64,000 nucleotides of DNA. Source: an uncultured Candidatus Melainabacteria bacterium (GTDB taxonomy: Bacteria > Cyanobacteriota > Vampirovibrionia > Gastranaerophilales > Gastranaerophilaceae). How positions within the stretch are numbered: position 1 is the first letter of the stretch; each line of letters begins with the position of its first letter. The notes beneath the pieces were generated by a model. The model saw only the letters and a list, made by a program, of their open reading frames with translations, was not told where the DNA came from and ran no database searches. Location: the NCBI GenBank assembly GCA_947570135.1, contig CANOTP010000010.1, positions 1-64,000 on the forward strand. The letters run 5' to 3'. Of the stretch, positions 17,735 to 26,442 are shown piece by piece. The translations under genes and the position numbers were made by a program.

Positions 17735-19468
17735 ATGTTAAAAGATTATTTTTTGAATAAAATTGAAAATGCAATAGAAATAGCCGTTAAAGAAGGTAAA
17801 TTAGGTCAAATGAGCGAGTATACAAAAGGCTCTTTACCTGTTGAAAAACCTAAAAATCCTGATTTTGGCGACTTTGCAATAAACGTATCATCACTTGCAC
17901 GCAGTGCTAAAATTGCTCCACCTGTGATTGCTAATGCTATTGTTGAGTTTATAGAAAAAGATGACTGTGATTATTCTGTTATCGGTGGGTTTATCAATTT
18001 TAAAGCGGGAGATTCGCTTTTGGTTGATTTGGTTGGCGAAATTTATTCAAAAAAAGAAAACTTCGGTCGTCCTGAAAATATTGAAAAAGAGAAAATAATT
18101 TTAGAATATATCTCAGCTAATCCTACCGGTCCGTTTCATATCGGACACGGTCGCTGGGCAGCTATGGGAAGCGCTTTGTCTAATCTTTTAAAGTTTTATG
18201 GGCATGAAGTTTATCAGGAATTTTATATAAACGATGCGGGTTCTCAAATCCAAAAACTCGGTCGTTCTCTTGTAATAAGAGTAAAACAGGAACTCGGTAT
18301 TGATATTGATTTTCCTGAAGATGAAATCGAAAGAAAAAATTACTATCCGGGAGATTATTTGGTTCCTGTTGCTAAGGCGTATTTAGCTGAACACCCTGAA
18401 TTAAAATCAGCTCAAGATGTTGATAATGTTGACTTAGCTGTTTACTGTGATTTTGCTAAAGCTTATGAAGAAAAAGTTCAACGTGATTTGTTGGATAATT
18501 TCAGAGTTAAGTTTGACAAATTCTATTCTGAATTAACTCTTCATAATTCCGGCAAGGTTGATAATTGTGTTCAAAAACTTAAAAACAGCGGTAAAATTTA
18601 CCAAAAAGAAGGTGCAGATTGGTTTAAATCATCAGATTATGGCGATGATCAAGACCGCGTAATCAAAAAAGCTGACGGCTCAAATACTTATTTGACTGCA
18701 GATATTGCTTATCACGTTGATAAACTTGAGCGCGGATTTGACAGAATGATTAATATCTGGGGTGCAGATCACCACGGTTATGTGGCTCGTGTTAAGGCGT
18801 CATTGGAAGCTTTAGGATATGAGCCTAATAAGCTTGAAATTCTTTTGGGGCAATTGGTTAACCTTGTTATAAACGGTAACGAAGTTCGTATGGGTAAACG
18901 TAAAAACATGGTTACGTTAGAGGACCTGATTGAAGAAGTCGGGGTTGACGCGACAAGATTTTGGATGTCTATGAGAAATATTGATACGACTTTGGATTTC
19001 GATATTGAGCTTGCTAAGACAAAATCTGATGAAAACCCTGTATTTTATGTTCAATACGCTCATGCCAGAGCTTGTTCTATTATAAGAAATGCGACTCAGG
19101 ATAAAGTTGACACAGAATCCGGTAAGACTATTCCTGCTGTAATCTCAGCTTCTGAGTTTGATAAGTTGGCGTCTGATTTTGACAAAAATCTTATTAATTT
19201 AACAGTGAAAGATGCAAGAAAACTTATTTTGAAACTGGAAGAGTTTAAATCAATGATTATAACCTCAGCTAAAGCTCGTCAGGTTTATACAATCTGCCGT
19301 TACGTCCAGGAAGTTGCCGCTGAGTTTCATTCGTTCTATAACTCAACAAGGGTTATCACAGATAATTTAGAGTTGACAAAATCAAGATTGGCGCTTGTTT
19401 ATGCGTTTAAAACAGTATTGGCTAACGCGCTTGGCTTATTAGCAGTCACGGCTCCAGAGAGAATGTAG
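17735..19468 (+). CDS. argS: Arginyl-tRNA synthetase
   Basis: 577 residues, normal length. An additional N-terminal ArgS domain (1-95) is followed by the HIGH motif (NPTGPFHIGHGR, 135-138). A KMSKS-equivalent loop reads VRMGKRKNMVTLEDL. The DALR anticodon-binding domain ends in the class-typical APERM. GAGG upstream supports the ATG. It charges tRNA-Arg. It appears to be a single-gene unit. Confidence 0.96.
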   Translation: MLKDYFLNKIENAIEIAVKEGKLGQMSEYTKGSLPVEKPKNPDFGDFAINVSSLARSAKIAPPVIANAIVEFIEKDDCDYSVIGGFINFKAGDSLLVDLVGEIYSKKENFGRPENIEKEKIILEYISANPTGPFHIGHGRWAAMGSALSNLLKFYGHEVYQEFYINDAGSQIQKLGRSLVIRVKQELGIDIDFPEDEIERKNYYPGDYLVPVAKAYLAEHPELKSAQDVDNVDLAVYCDFAKAYEEKVQRDLLDNFRVKFDKFYSELTLHNSGKVDNCVQKLKNSGKIYQKEGADWFKSSDYGDDQDRVIKKADGSNTYLTADIAYHVDKLERGFDRMINIWGADHHGYVARVKASLEALGYEPNKLEILLGQLVNLVINGNEVRMGKRKNMVTLEDLIEEVGVDATRFWMSMRNIDTTLDFDIELAKTKSDENPVFYVQYAHARACSIIRNATQDKVDTESGKTIPAVISASEFDKLASDFDKNLINLTVKDARKLILKLEEFKSMIITSAKARQVYTICRYVQEVAAEFHSFYNSTRVITDNLELTKSRLALVYAFKTVLANALGLLAVTAPERM

Positions 19469-19564
19469 TCCTCGCCGGACGGGGTATTTTGCTGCTAACA
19501 GCCTAAGAACTTGTCAGACAAATGTGCTCCGCAGGTATTGCTCCGCTGTTGTGCTTGTCGTGGG
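19469..19564. other. GC-rich intergenic segment between convergent genes
   Basis: This 96-base gap is markedly richer in G and C than the surrounding genome. It contains a repeated TGCTCCGC (around 19525-19550) and short complementary stretches (GACAA / TTGTC). No T-run terminator is seen. It could be a small structured RNA, a repeat-family remnant or an atypical terminator. I cannot assign it. Confidence 0.35.
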
Positions 19565-21358
19565 CTACTGGCAAGCAGCTTCCTGTTTGTCAATTTTTCC
19601 GTTGAAATTATTATCAACACCGTCAGAGCATGAACCGATTGATTCGGGGCTTTCTGCGCGGGCGTTTTGTTTTAGGTACTTATTCGGAATCATCGTCCAC
19701 AAATATAAGAAAAAGTCTTTGTGGGCTTTTGTGAGTTTCTGGTTCTTAATAATTACGGTGTTCTCATCGTTCTTGTTTTCACCGCTGTTTGAAAAGTTCA
19801 TTGAACCGATTACCAGATACTCATCATCAATAATCATTGTCTTTGAATGAAGTTTTCCTGCGAAATTTTCTGTCTTAAGAAGTATTCCGTTTTGGCGCAG
19901 GAGTGCGTGTTTTGTGTTTCTTGTATTTGTGCTGTTAGCATCAATTATTATCCTGACATCAACTTGGCGTTGTTTTGCGCCAATCAGTTCATCTGCAATA
20001 TCTTTGTGGGTTATTAAAAACGTTGGGATATAAATATAATGTTTCGCATTTCTTATAATTTGTGTAACCCTTGTTGCGGTTTTGTCTTTTGGCGAGAAAT
20101 AAATCTCAACCTCGCTTGATCCTAAGATGAACTTGTTTGGGAGATTTAATTTATCTTTTTGCTTGTGGAATTTTCCGTTAAGCATCTGTTCAAACTCTTT
20201 TGTATAAAGCTGCGCAATTTCTTTAGAATTAATTATTACAACGTCATTAACGTCATATCCAGAAAGACCTGTCGGAGAGATGTTCATTGAGCCTGTGAAA
20301 ACTTTTTTGTTATCAACAATCAGGAATTTGTTGTGCATAATCATATTGCTTGAAGTTTGGTTTGCGGTTTTATCCGAGATATGATTTGTTGCAAGATTTA
20401 TTATAATATCGTTGTTTTTATAGTAACCCCTTGTTGTATCGAAATATTTATCGTAGACAAATCTTATTTGTACGCCGCGATTCTTTGCTTTTGTCAGAGC
20501 AAGGGTTATGGCTGGAACTTCCTGATACCCGTAGATTGCAATATCAAGTGTGCTTTGTGCGGAGTTTATTGTGTTGACAAGTTCTCTGCATACATTTACC
20601 TGACATAGGTTATTGGGTTTTAGTTGTTTTGTAAAATCAGTATATAAAACTTTTATATCCCCGTCAGATAATGTTAATGCAGGTTGCGGGATTTGAGGAA
20701 GTTTTACTATATCAACACCTTTTTTAAGCTTAAACTTTTTAGGTTTTTGTTCATGGCAGAATTTGCAAGGTTTTGCGTTTTTCGGTAATTGTTTTTGAGG
20801 GATAATAATTTTATCATGTGCAGTATTTCCAAACGGACAAGTCAGTGTATGATATTTGCCTGAGCGGTGGTTAAGTATCACAAGGTTAAGTTTTCTTGCG
20901 GTTTCTAAATTCTTTTTAAACTTATCTATATCAAAAGGTTTACCGTTTTCTAAGCCGAAACCGCTGTTATTTATAAGGCTTTTATAGTCTATGCCATTAA
21001 GTTTTACTGTTCCGTAGTCACATTCTTGGGTAATTTTGCCGATTAAATGCAAACTTACCTTTTGATTTTGGAGAGTTTTCTGTGCGTATTCCTGTGTTAG
21101 GTAACCAAGACTTATTATATCTGATTTACTTAAAGACAGTTCTTTTGAATACTTGTTGAAAAATTCTTCGGTTGGTTCTAATGAAAACGCTTCGACATTT
21201 TCAATACAGATTGTTTCGTTTCCGTCTTTTGTGTCTATTTTTATTTTAGTGGGAGTTATAACATCCAAAACAGCTTTAGATTTTCCGTTTATTGTAATAA
21301 ATACACAGAAAATTCCGAACAATAATATTAAAAACAGAGCAGTAATATGTCTTTTCAT
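19565..21358 (-). CDS. Secreted or membrane-anchored phospholipase D-like protein with N-terminal Cys/His module
   Basis: 597 residues. An uncleaved or cleavable hydrophobic N-terminus (8-24) implies export. Residues 30-140 resemble a thermonuclease/OB-like fold. Residues 165-203 carry H170, C174, C198, C201 and H202 (a probable zinc site in HTLTC...CKFCH). Two PLD catalytic motifs follow, HNKFLIVD (from H342) and HSKTMIID (from H504), each with its downstream GSMN. The C-terminus has CSDGVDNNFNGKIDKQEAAC, a short Asp-rich, possibly calcium-binding motif bounded by cysteines. It is probably a nuclease or phospholipase acting outside the cytoplasm. DNA uptake or degradation is a plausible role. 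The start overlaps the stop of the upstream deacetylase gene. Confidence 0.82.
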   Translation of the reverse strand: MKRHITALFLILLFGIFCVFITINGKSKAVLDVITPTKIKIDTKDGNETICIENVEAFSLEPTEEFFNKYSKELSLSKSDIISLGYLTQEYAQKTLQNQKVSLHLIGKITQECDYGTVKLNGIDYKSLINNSGFGLENGKPFDIDKFKKNLETARKLNLVILNHRSGKYHTLTCPFGNTAHDKIIIPQKQLPKNAKPCKFCHEQKPKKFKLKKGVDIVKLPQIPQPALTLSDGDIKVLYTDFTKQLKPNNLCQVNVCRELVNTINSAQSTLDIAIYGYQEVPAITLALTKAKNRGVQIRFVYDKYFDTTRGYYKNNDIIINLATNHISDKTANQTSSNMIMHNKFLIVDNKKVFTGSMNISPTGLSGYDVNDVVIINSKEIAQLYTKEFEQMLNGKFHKQKDKLNLPNKFILGSSEVEIYFSPKDKTATRVTQIIRNAKHYIYIPTFLITHKDIADELIGAKQRQVDVRIIIDANSTNTRNTKHALLRQNGILLKTENFAGKLHSKTMIIDDEYLVIGSMNFSNSGENKNDENTVIIKNQKLTKAHKDFFLYLWTMIPNKYLKQNARAESPESIGSCSDGVDNNFNGKIDKQEAACQ

Positions 21359-22200
21359 TATCTCAAATTTTTGTAGTTTGTAATCTCAAATCCAAGACGT
21401 GTTATTGTGTCTTGAAGTGTTTTATTTTGCGTAATCCCAAATTCTTTTGTATGTGAGTCTTTTATAGAATTATCGTATTTGCAAGGGTGAATCAGGGCTT
21501 CAACGATACATTCTTCTTCAAGAGCTTTTAGCCCGTACTCAATTGCATCAGAGTCCATCATGCCTGTGTAGCCGACACCTATTATAAAATCGTTTGTTTT
21601 TAATTCGTAGTTATCAATGGTTTTGCGGTTTTGTTTTGTGAAATATTGTAATAACGCGATTTTAACAAGGTTTATCGGATAGCTGATATTGAGATGTTTT
21701 TCAAGTTTCGGGATAAAATAAAGCTCTTCAAATTGTGTTCTGACGTATTTTATACCGTAATCTTGGGCTAATTTGCAAGTGATTTCAAAGATTTCGGGGA
21801 TTGCGTGAGTATGAACATGCGAATCCAAATGGTCGACTTTCACTACGTTTGTAACTTTTTCTATTTGAGCTCTGAATTCTGTTTCAATTTGAGATAAAAG
21901 CTCTTTATTTTTGCGGTTAAGAAGTAAATATCCGTAACTGATGTTAAAATTTCTGTTGTCATCAGTCAGCATGCTGCAATCGGTTAAAGATTTCCCTTCC
22001 ATAATGTTTAAGTGAACAGCAAGTCCTAAATTCGGACAGTCTGGAATAATATCATGTACCGCGCTGTCAAAGGCATCTCCATTTGCGCATAAGCTTGCAC
22101 TTGTTAAAAATCCGTTTACATAACCTTCCAATACTGCCCTGTTGTGATATTTGCTAAGCCCGAAATCATCGGCGTTTAAGATGAATCTCTTAATTATCAT
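21358..22200 (-). CDS. ChbG/HpnK (YdjC) family carbohydrate deacetylase
   Basis: 280 residues starting with the family hallmark LNADDFGLS (metal-binding Asp-Asp at 10-11) and containing the histidine motif DHLDSHVHTH. This is a metal-dependent deacetylase of the YdjC fold that removes acetyl groups from N-acetylated sugars such as chito-oligosaccharides or glycolipids. The gene is divergent from a GT2 polyprenyl-sugar synthase (60 bases between), a common pairing for envelope glycan modification. It is coupled to the PLD-like gene by a one-base overlap. Confidence 0.85.
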   Translation of the reverse strand: MIIKRFILNADDFGLSKYHNRAVLEGYVNGFLTSASLCANGDAFDSAVHDIIPDCPNLGLAVHLNIMEGKSLTDCSMLTDDNRNFNISYGYLLLNRKNKELLSQIETEFRAQIEKVTNVVKVDHLDSHVHTHAIPEIFEITCKLAQDYGIKYVRTQFEELYFIPKLEKHLNISYPINLVKIALLQYFTKQNRKTIDNYELKTNDFIIGVGYTGMMDSDAIEYGLKALEEECIVEALIHPCKYDNSIKDSHTKEFGITQNKTLQDTITRLGFEITNYKNLR

Positions 22201-22259
22201 TTACATATCCTTGCATAATTCTTATAAAATAATATAATTATAGAAGAAAGAGGGATTAA

Positions 22260-23216
22260 ATGCAAACTCCAAGATTAGCTGTAATTATACCGTGTTATAA
22301 CGAAGAATTGTGTATTGAAACAACTGTAAGACGCCTTTTAGAAGTGTTACAGGATTTGTTTAATAAAAACAAGATAGCATCTGACAGTTATCTTTATTTG
22401 GTTGATGACGGTTCTGCAGATACAACATGGGAAATAATCGAGCGATTACACTCTTCTAACTCTGAGCATGTAAAGGCAATGAAGTTTGTCAGAAACTACG
22501 GGAACCAGAAAGCTTTAACTGCGGGTTTGGAAGGTGTTAATAATATTGGCTGCGATTGTTGTATATCGATTGATGCGGATTTACAGCAAGATGAAAACTC
22601 TATAGAAGACTTTGTAGACGCATTTATGGAAGGCAACGATATTGTTTTGGGTGTAAGAAATGACAGAAAAGGCGATTCGTTTTTTAAAAAGACCACGGCA
22701 GTTTTGTTTTACAAAGTTATGAATCTTCTTGGAGCGAAAATTCCTATGAATCACTCGGATTACAGACTGGTGAGTAAACGGGCTCTTGAGGTTATGAAAT
22801 TGTACCCTGAAAAAGCCTTGTTTTTGCGTGGATTTTTCCATGAGGTAGGATTAAAAACAAAGATTGTAAAATTTAACGTAAAACCCCGTATGGCAGGTGA
22901 ATCTAAGTTTAACTTTATGTCACTTATGACGCTTGCATTAAACGGTATAACCTCATTCAGTGTTGTGCCGCTGAGGATTATTGCGGTATTGGGGTTTGTA
23001 ATGTTTATCGGTTCGATATTGGTCGGTTTAGAGACAATTTTTGAAAAAGTATTTTTAAACGATTCCCCAAACGGTTATGCAACAGCTATAATTATGTTAT
23101 CATTTTTTGGCGGTTTGCAGTTATTCTGTCTTGGGGTAATTGGGGAATATGTAGGACAGGTTTATCGTGAGGTAAAGGCTCGTCCGAGATATATTGCGGA
23201 AAAAGAATTGATATAG
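22260..23216 (+). CDS. GT2 glycosyltransferase (GtrB/DPM1-like, membrane-anchored)
   Basis: 318 residues. The GT-A domain shows AVIIPCYNEE, VDDGSADTTW and a DAD metal motif (DADLQQD). The C-terminus carries two membrane helices (about 238-258 and 275-300). This is the layout of polyprenyl-phosphate glucose/mannose synthases that supply sugars for flipping. AGAGGG before the ATG is a good ribosome binding site. The following prepilin gene begins 10 bases after its stop, so it may be co-transcribed. Pilin or envelope glycosylation is possible but not shown. Confidence 0.88.
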   Translation: MQTPRLAVIIPCYNEELCIETTVRRLLEVLQDLFNKNKIASDSYLYLVDDGSADTTWEIIERLHSSNSEHVKAMKFVRNYGNQKALTAGLEGVNNIGCDCCISIDADLQQDENSIEDFVDAFMEGNDIVLGVRNDRKGDSFFKKTTAVLFYKVMNLLGAKIPMNHSDYRLVSKRALEVMKLYPEKALFLRGFFHEVGLKTKIVKFNVKPRMAGESKFNFMSLMTLALNGITSFSVVPLRIIAVLGFVMFIGSILVGLETIFEKVFLNDSPNGYATAIIMLSFFGGLQLFCLGVIGEYVGQVYREVKARPRYIAEKELI

Positions 23217-23226
23217 GAGAAAAAGT

Positions 23227-23957
23227 ATGAAAAACAAGACTACAGTTCACATTGCGGGGGGGGTAACTTTTTAGGCTCCTCAGCTTTTACCCTGGCGGAA
23301 GTTTTAATTACCCTTGGTATAATCGGCATTGTTGCCGCGATGACAATCCCGAATCTTATTGCAACACACAAAGCTAAACGGCTACGTGCTCAGTTTTTGA
23401 AATCCTATTCTACTATTCAGCAGGTTTTTAAGCGAATGGAATCCGATGACTTATCTTTAGACCCTGCAACTTATCAAGAGAATGCTGCATATTATAAAAT
23501 CTTTAAGCAGTATCTTAACGGGGCAACAGATTGCGGACATGCTTCTGCAAAATTACCTAAACCTTGCAGGGCTTATGGATATCAAGGTAATGATGATTAT
23601 AAGAATCTTTTAGGAAAAACAAAATCCTATACATATTATCTTGATGATGGATCATTATTATTACAAGACGGTTCAATTTTATTTTTTGAAAATAATAATA
23701 CAGATTTAATCCTTGTATCTGTTGATTTGAACGGTTTTACAACGACTCCGAACCGTGCAGGTTATGATTTATTTACTTTTCAATTTGTTGACGGGGAGTT
23801 AAAGGTTATGGGTGATAAAGGCACCGTCTATGAAAATGATGTTGAACGTCATTGTAATACGTTTGCAACCGATAATGATTTGAACGGTATGACTTGCGCT
23901 TTTAAAGCCAAAAACGATCCCGAATATTTTAATAAATTAGTTCGAAAAAAACTGTAA
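23227..23957 (+). pseudogene. Prepilin-like gene, out of frame at a G8 tract (phase-variable or disrupted)
   Basis: A strong ribosome binding site (TAGGAG) precedes ATG at 23227. That frame stops after 15 codons at TAG, just past a run of eight G (23256-23263). The downstream frame encodes a complete prepilin: AFTLAEVLITLGIIGIVAAM, then a globular domain with several cysteines ending at 23957. One extra G (nine) would join the two into a 243-residue protein with a 20-residue leader cleaved at Ala20-Phe21. No start codon exists in the second frame upstream of the pilin motif. It therefore looks like a contingency locus in the OFF state, although a sequencing or assembly error in the homopolymer is possible. 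Confidence 0.75.
23256..23263 (+). repeat. Poly-G (8) tract at the frameshift
   Basis: Eight consecutive G in an AT-rich genome, within codons 10-13 of a prepilin leader. Length 9 restores the frame, while length 8 (as here) or 7 leads to early stops. Confidence 0.9.
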
Positions 23958-23971
23958 TAAAAAAATATTTA

Positions 23972-23980
23972 TGTTATATT
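23972..23980 (+). promoter_or_regulatory. Promoter -10 of SRP RNA
   Basis: TGTTATATT is an extended -10 ending 6 bases before the inferred 5' end of the SRP RNA. A weak -35 (CTGTAA, 23952-23957) lies 17 bases upstream, overlapping the prepilin stop codon. Confidence 0.5.
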
Positions 23981-23986
23981 AAACAT

Positions 23987-24247
23987 AAGTCGTGCTCCAC
24001 GGGGTGTTGCGAACTCTTGACTCGAAGCTTAAGCGGGGTGCAGAGCCTGTTATGAGGGATCTATGAGCACGTTGAAATTTAATACGATTGTTGATAGTAA
24101 CAGTTTTGGCGGCGTAAACCTTCGAACCGTGTCAGGGGGGAAACTCAGCAGCACTAAGATTGATTTTGCGGGTGTCGATTCTGTTAAAGGAGAAAGTATT
24201 GAAGGACAACGGGGTTGTAAATTTCGATAGACAGTGGCACGACTTTT
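23987..24247 (+). ncRNA. ffs: Signal recognition particle RNA, large bacterial type (with Alu domain)
   Basis: A roughly 260-base RNA whose ends pair perfectly (AAGTCGTGC at 23987-23995 with GCACGACTT at 24237-24245), followed by a T-run. Its 5' part resembles the Bacillus scRNA Alu region (CGTGCTCCACGGGGTGTTGCG). Helix 8 is recognisable as GAACCGTGTCAGG ... CAGCAGCACTAAG (24125-24163), the Ffh-binding S domain with its asymmetric and symmetric internal loops. The apical loop is GGGGAAAC rather than the common CCGGAAGG. It should bind Ffh and target membrane and secreted proteins co-translationally. It lies between two prepilin genes, and its terminator T-run overlaps the stop codon of the convergent prepilin. 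Confidence 0.88.
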
Positions 24248-25036
24248 TTATTTACAACTGCGTTTTCCGTTCCAACTTAAGTCTTTGCATCTGAGATAGT
24301 CCATATTTTTGTTTTCTAAAACCCAATATGTACAGCTTCCAAGATTTTTAAACGATGTTCCCATACAGTTACCTTCAAAATTTTGCTGACTGTGAGCGCC
24401 AAGTCTTCCCATAGGTGCAATTCCGTCATTATACATTTTAAACGCAAAAAAATCTCTGCCATCAGTGTTTGGTAGCGATTTGCCATTTAAATCCACAGAT
24501 AAAGTTCCGCATATTCCTACGTAATCCCAATATGCAATATTACTTTTTCCTTGATTAAGTATATTAATACTTGTTGAGCACCAGGTACTTGTATTATTAT
24601 CACCCGGTGCCGCATTAATCAAAACAGATACACCGTTCATAAGCGTAAAACCTCTGTGCATGCCGTTACCTCTGCCGATATCTACTCCTTTTCGGTTTTT
24701 ATAGGTTGGTGCAAAACAACTATCTGTTTTTGCTTGATTGCAATAATTTGCTACTTTTAAGTACTTGGTGAACATTTCATACATTTTTTCAGAACATTTT
24801 TCAATCTCCGTCCAACCTCCTTTGGTTTCAAGGGTGCACCAACCCTCGGGGCTGCCTTCTTCTGCGATTCCTCTTCTATATGCTTGAGAAAGAATTGCAT
24901 AAGTGTCATTAAGTTTATTTATCGTTCTTTTTTCTTCGATTTTGGCACTTAATACGGGTATTGTTATTGCTGCAACTACTCCGATTACCCCTAATGTGAT
25001 GAGTGTTTCTGCCAATGTAAAACCAACTTTTTTCAT
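24248..25036 (-). CDS. Type IV prepilin-like protein with classical Gly(-1) signal
   Basis: 262 residues. Short basic leader MKKVG, predicted cleavage Gly5-Phe6, Glu at mature position +5 (FTLAE) and a 20-residue hydrophobic helix. The long C-terminal globular domain has about ten cysteines and a 'DLNGKSLPN..GRDFFAFKMYNDG' segment also seen in relatives ('DLNGFTTTPNRAGYDLFTF' in the gene at 23227-23957). It is probably a minor pilin or pseudopilin, processed by a prepilin peptidase encoded elsewhere. Its stop codon lies in the T-run of the convergent SRP RNA gene. Confidence 0.88.
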   Translation of the reverse strand: MKKVGFTLAETLITLGVIGVVAAITIPVLSAKIEEKRTINKLNDTYAILSQAYRRGIAEEGSPEGWCTLETKGGWTEIEKCSEKMYEMFTKYLKVANYCNQAKTDSCFAPTYKNRKGVDIGRGNGMHRGFTLMNGVSVLINAAPGDNNTSTWCSTSINILNQGKSNIAYWDYVGICGTLSVDLNGKSLPNTDGRDFFAFKMYNDGIAPMGRLGAHSQQNFEGNCMGTSFKNLGSCTYWVLENKNMDYLRCKDLSWNGKRSCK

Positions 25037-25109
25037 TTATTGCTCCCATTTTATAATAATCTATATAAATATAGCTCAATCTATATATATGTAATCTAAC
25101 ATAACTTAT

Positions 25110-25139
25110 TTTACATACAAAGTCAACATATTTTATAAT
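25110..25139 (+). promoter_or_regulatory. Promoter with probable leaderless start
   Basis: -35 TTTACA (25110-25115), an 18-base spacer, then -10 TATAAT (25134-25139). The next ATG (25146) is 6 bases after the -10 box, so the mRNA should start at or next to it. No Shine-Dalgarno is possible. Confidence 0.6.
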
Positions 25140-25145
25140 TTTAAA

Positions 25146-25370
25146 ATGATCATAAATGATATGACCGATTTCCAGTTGGTCAAGTATTTATTGAATAAAG
25201 AATATATGCTTCAAAAGGACTTGTCGGACAAGCTTAATCAATACAGCGGCAAAAATACCAAGCCTGCAAATTTTTCTGCAAAATTGAAGCGCGAATATTT
25301 GACGTTTAAGGAATTAAAAAATATTTGCGATATTTTAGGTTATGATTTACATATTGAAAAACGAAAATAA
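25146..25370 (+). CDS. Small helix-turn-helix-like protein
   Basis: 74 residues, basic and wholly helical by composition. 'LQKDLSDKLNQYSGKN...NFSAKLKREYLTFKELKNICDILGYDL' has the spacing of a compact XRE/Cro-type DNA-binding domain (Q-L-A-L ... F..KLKR...L..L..I...LGY). It is probably a small transcription regulator. It stands alone, upstream of the superoxide reductase gene by 79 bases. A role in regulating that gene is possible but unproven. Confidence 0.65.
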   Translation: MIINDMTDFQLVKYLLNKEYMLQKDLSDKLNQYSGKNTKPANFSAKLKREYLTFKELKNICDILGYDLHIEKRK

Positions 25371-25449
25371 ATAGTACTTTTTTCTTATACTTCTTCCTAA
25401 TGAAATAATCCTTTCAAGATTTATCCTTTATCGTGAAAGGAGATATTTT

Positions 25450-25845
25450 ATGAGTGAACGCTTAGATTTATATAAATGTAATGTTTGCGGGAACCTTGTC
25501 GAAGTGATTTTACCCGGGGTTGGTGAACTGGTTTGCTGCGGCGAGCCAATGGAGTTTCTTGAAGCTAAAAAACAAGATTCTGAGTATGGAGAAAAACATG
25601 TTCCAGTATTTTCAGCTACTGATGAGAAAGGCGATGAGGTTCGCGTAGGTGCGGAATTACATCCGATGACAAACGAACATTATATTCAGTTTATTGAAAC
25701 AATTTCTGCAGATAAAGCTCGTGCGGAGATACAATATTTTTCACCGTCTGATGAGCCGATTATGCTTATTAAAGATAAACTTGGTATAAAATCGGCAAGA
25801 GCATTTTGTAATATTCACGGTTTATGGAGCGGCGAACAGGACTAG
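25450..25845 (+). CDS. dfx: Desulfoferrodoxin (two-iron superoxide reductase)
   Basis: 131 residues. The N-terminal desulforedoxin centre has all four cysteines (C10, C13, C29, C30). The catalytic centre II ligands are all present (H50, H71, H77, C120, H123) with the conserved E48-K49 next to H50. It reduces superoxide to peroxide without making oxygen, which is typical of anaerobes. AAAGGAG precedes the ATG. The ferritin gene follows after 23 bases, giving an oxygen and iron defence operon. Confidence 0.95.
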   Translation: MSERLDLYKCNVCGNLVEVILPGVGELVCCGEPMEFLEAKKQDSEYGEKHVPVFSATDEKGDEVRVGAELHPMTNEHYIQFIETISADKARAEIQYFSPSDEPIMLIKDKLGIKSARAFCNIHGLWSGEQD

Positions 25846-25868
25846 TGGTAACTTTAAAAGGAGATGTA

Positions 25869-26375
25869 ATGATTAGTGATAAAATCAGAGATATACTTAA
25901 TGAACAAATTAACAAGGAATTTTATTCTGCGTATTTATATTTGTCAATGTCTGCTTATTTTTCTGAAATTGGTTTATACGGCTTTTCTAACTGGGCTAAA
26001 GTACAGTCTAAAGAAGAAATTGACCATGGAATGATTTTATTTGAGTATGTTTTAGGCAGAAATTCTCAAATTCATCTTGCGCAGATATCTATGCCGAATT
26101 TTGATATGAACAGCCCGTTAGAGGTTTTTGAACAGATTTATCAGCATGAACGCTCAATAACTTCTGCTATTGACTGTGTTGCAAACATGTCAGAAGGCGA
26201 ATGCGACTTATCTACCAGAAACTTTATTGACTGGTATTTAAAAGAACAGATTGAAGAAGAAGCATCGGTTTCCCGAATTATAGCCAAACTAAAAGCTTTC
26301 GGAGCCGAAAAATCCGCGCTGTATTTGATTGACAGAGAATTATCAACCAGAGAATATTCGCCTTTGGAATATTAA
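25869..26375 (+). CDS. ftn: Ferritin (FtnA type)
   Basis: 168 residues. The ferroxidase residues match bacterial ferritin: E17, Y24, E50, H53, E94 and Q127. The ATG at 25869 is chosen because AAAGGAGA (25856-25863) sits 5 bases upstream and the MISDKIRDILNEQINKE start is the family norm. An upstream in-frame start would overlap the desulfoferrodoxin gene and add a non-homologous extension. It stores iron as ferrihydrite and so limits Fenton chemistry, complementing the superoxide reductase. Confidence 0.94.
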   Translation: MISDKIRDILNEQINKEFYSAYLYLSMSAYFSEIGLYGFSNWAKVQSKEEIDHGMILFEYVLGRNSQIHLAQISMPNFDMNSPLEVFEQIYQHERSITSAIDCVANMSEGECDLSTRNFIDWYLKEQIEEEASVSRIIAKLKAFGAEKSALYLIDRELSTREYSPLEY

Positions 26376-26442
26376 AATATAAGAAATATTGCGGTTTTGT
26401 AAACAATTTGTTTCTTTAAAAAAAATAATTTATCATATTGAT

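Noticed and set aside
19524..19850. Rightward frame covering the GC-rich gap and the PLD gene end
   Set aside because: It lacks a ribosome binding site and runs antisense through a well-supported gene.
26389..26442. Upstream TTG start for the histidine kinase
   Set aside because: The receiver domain begins right at ATG 26443; the added residues have no family match.
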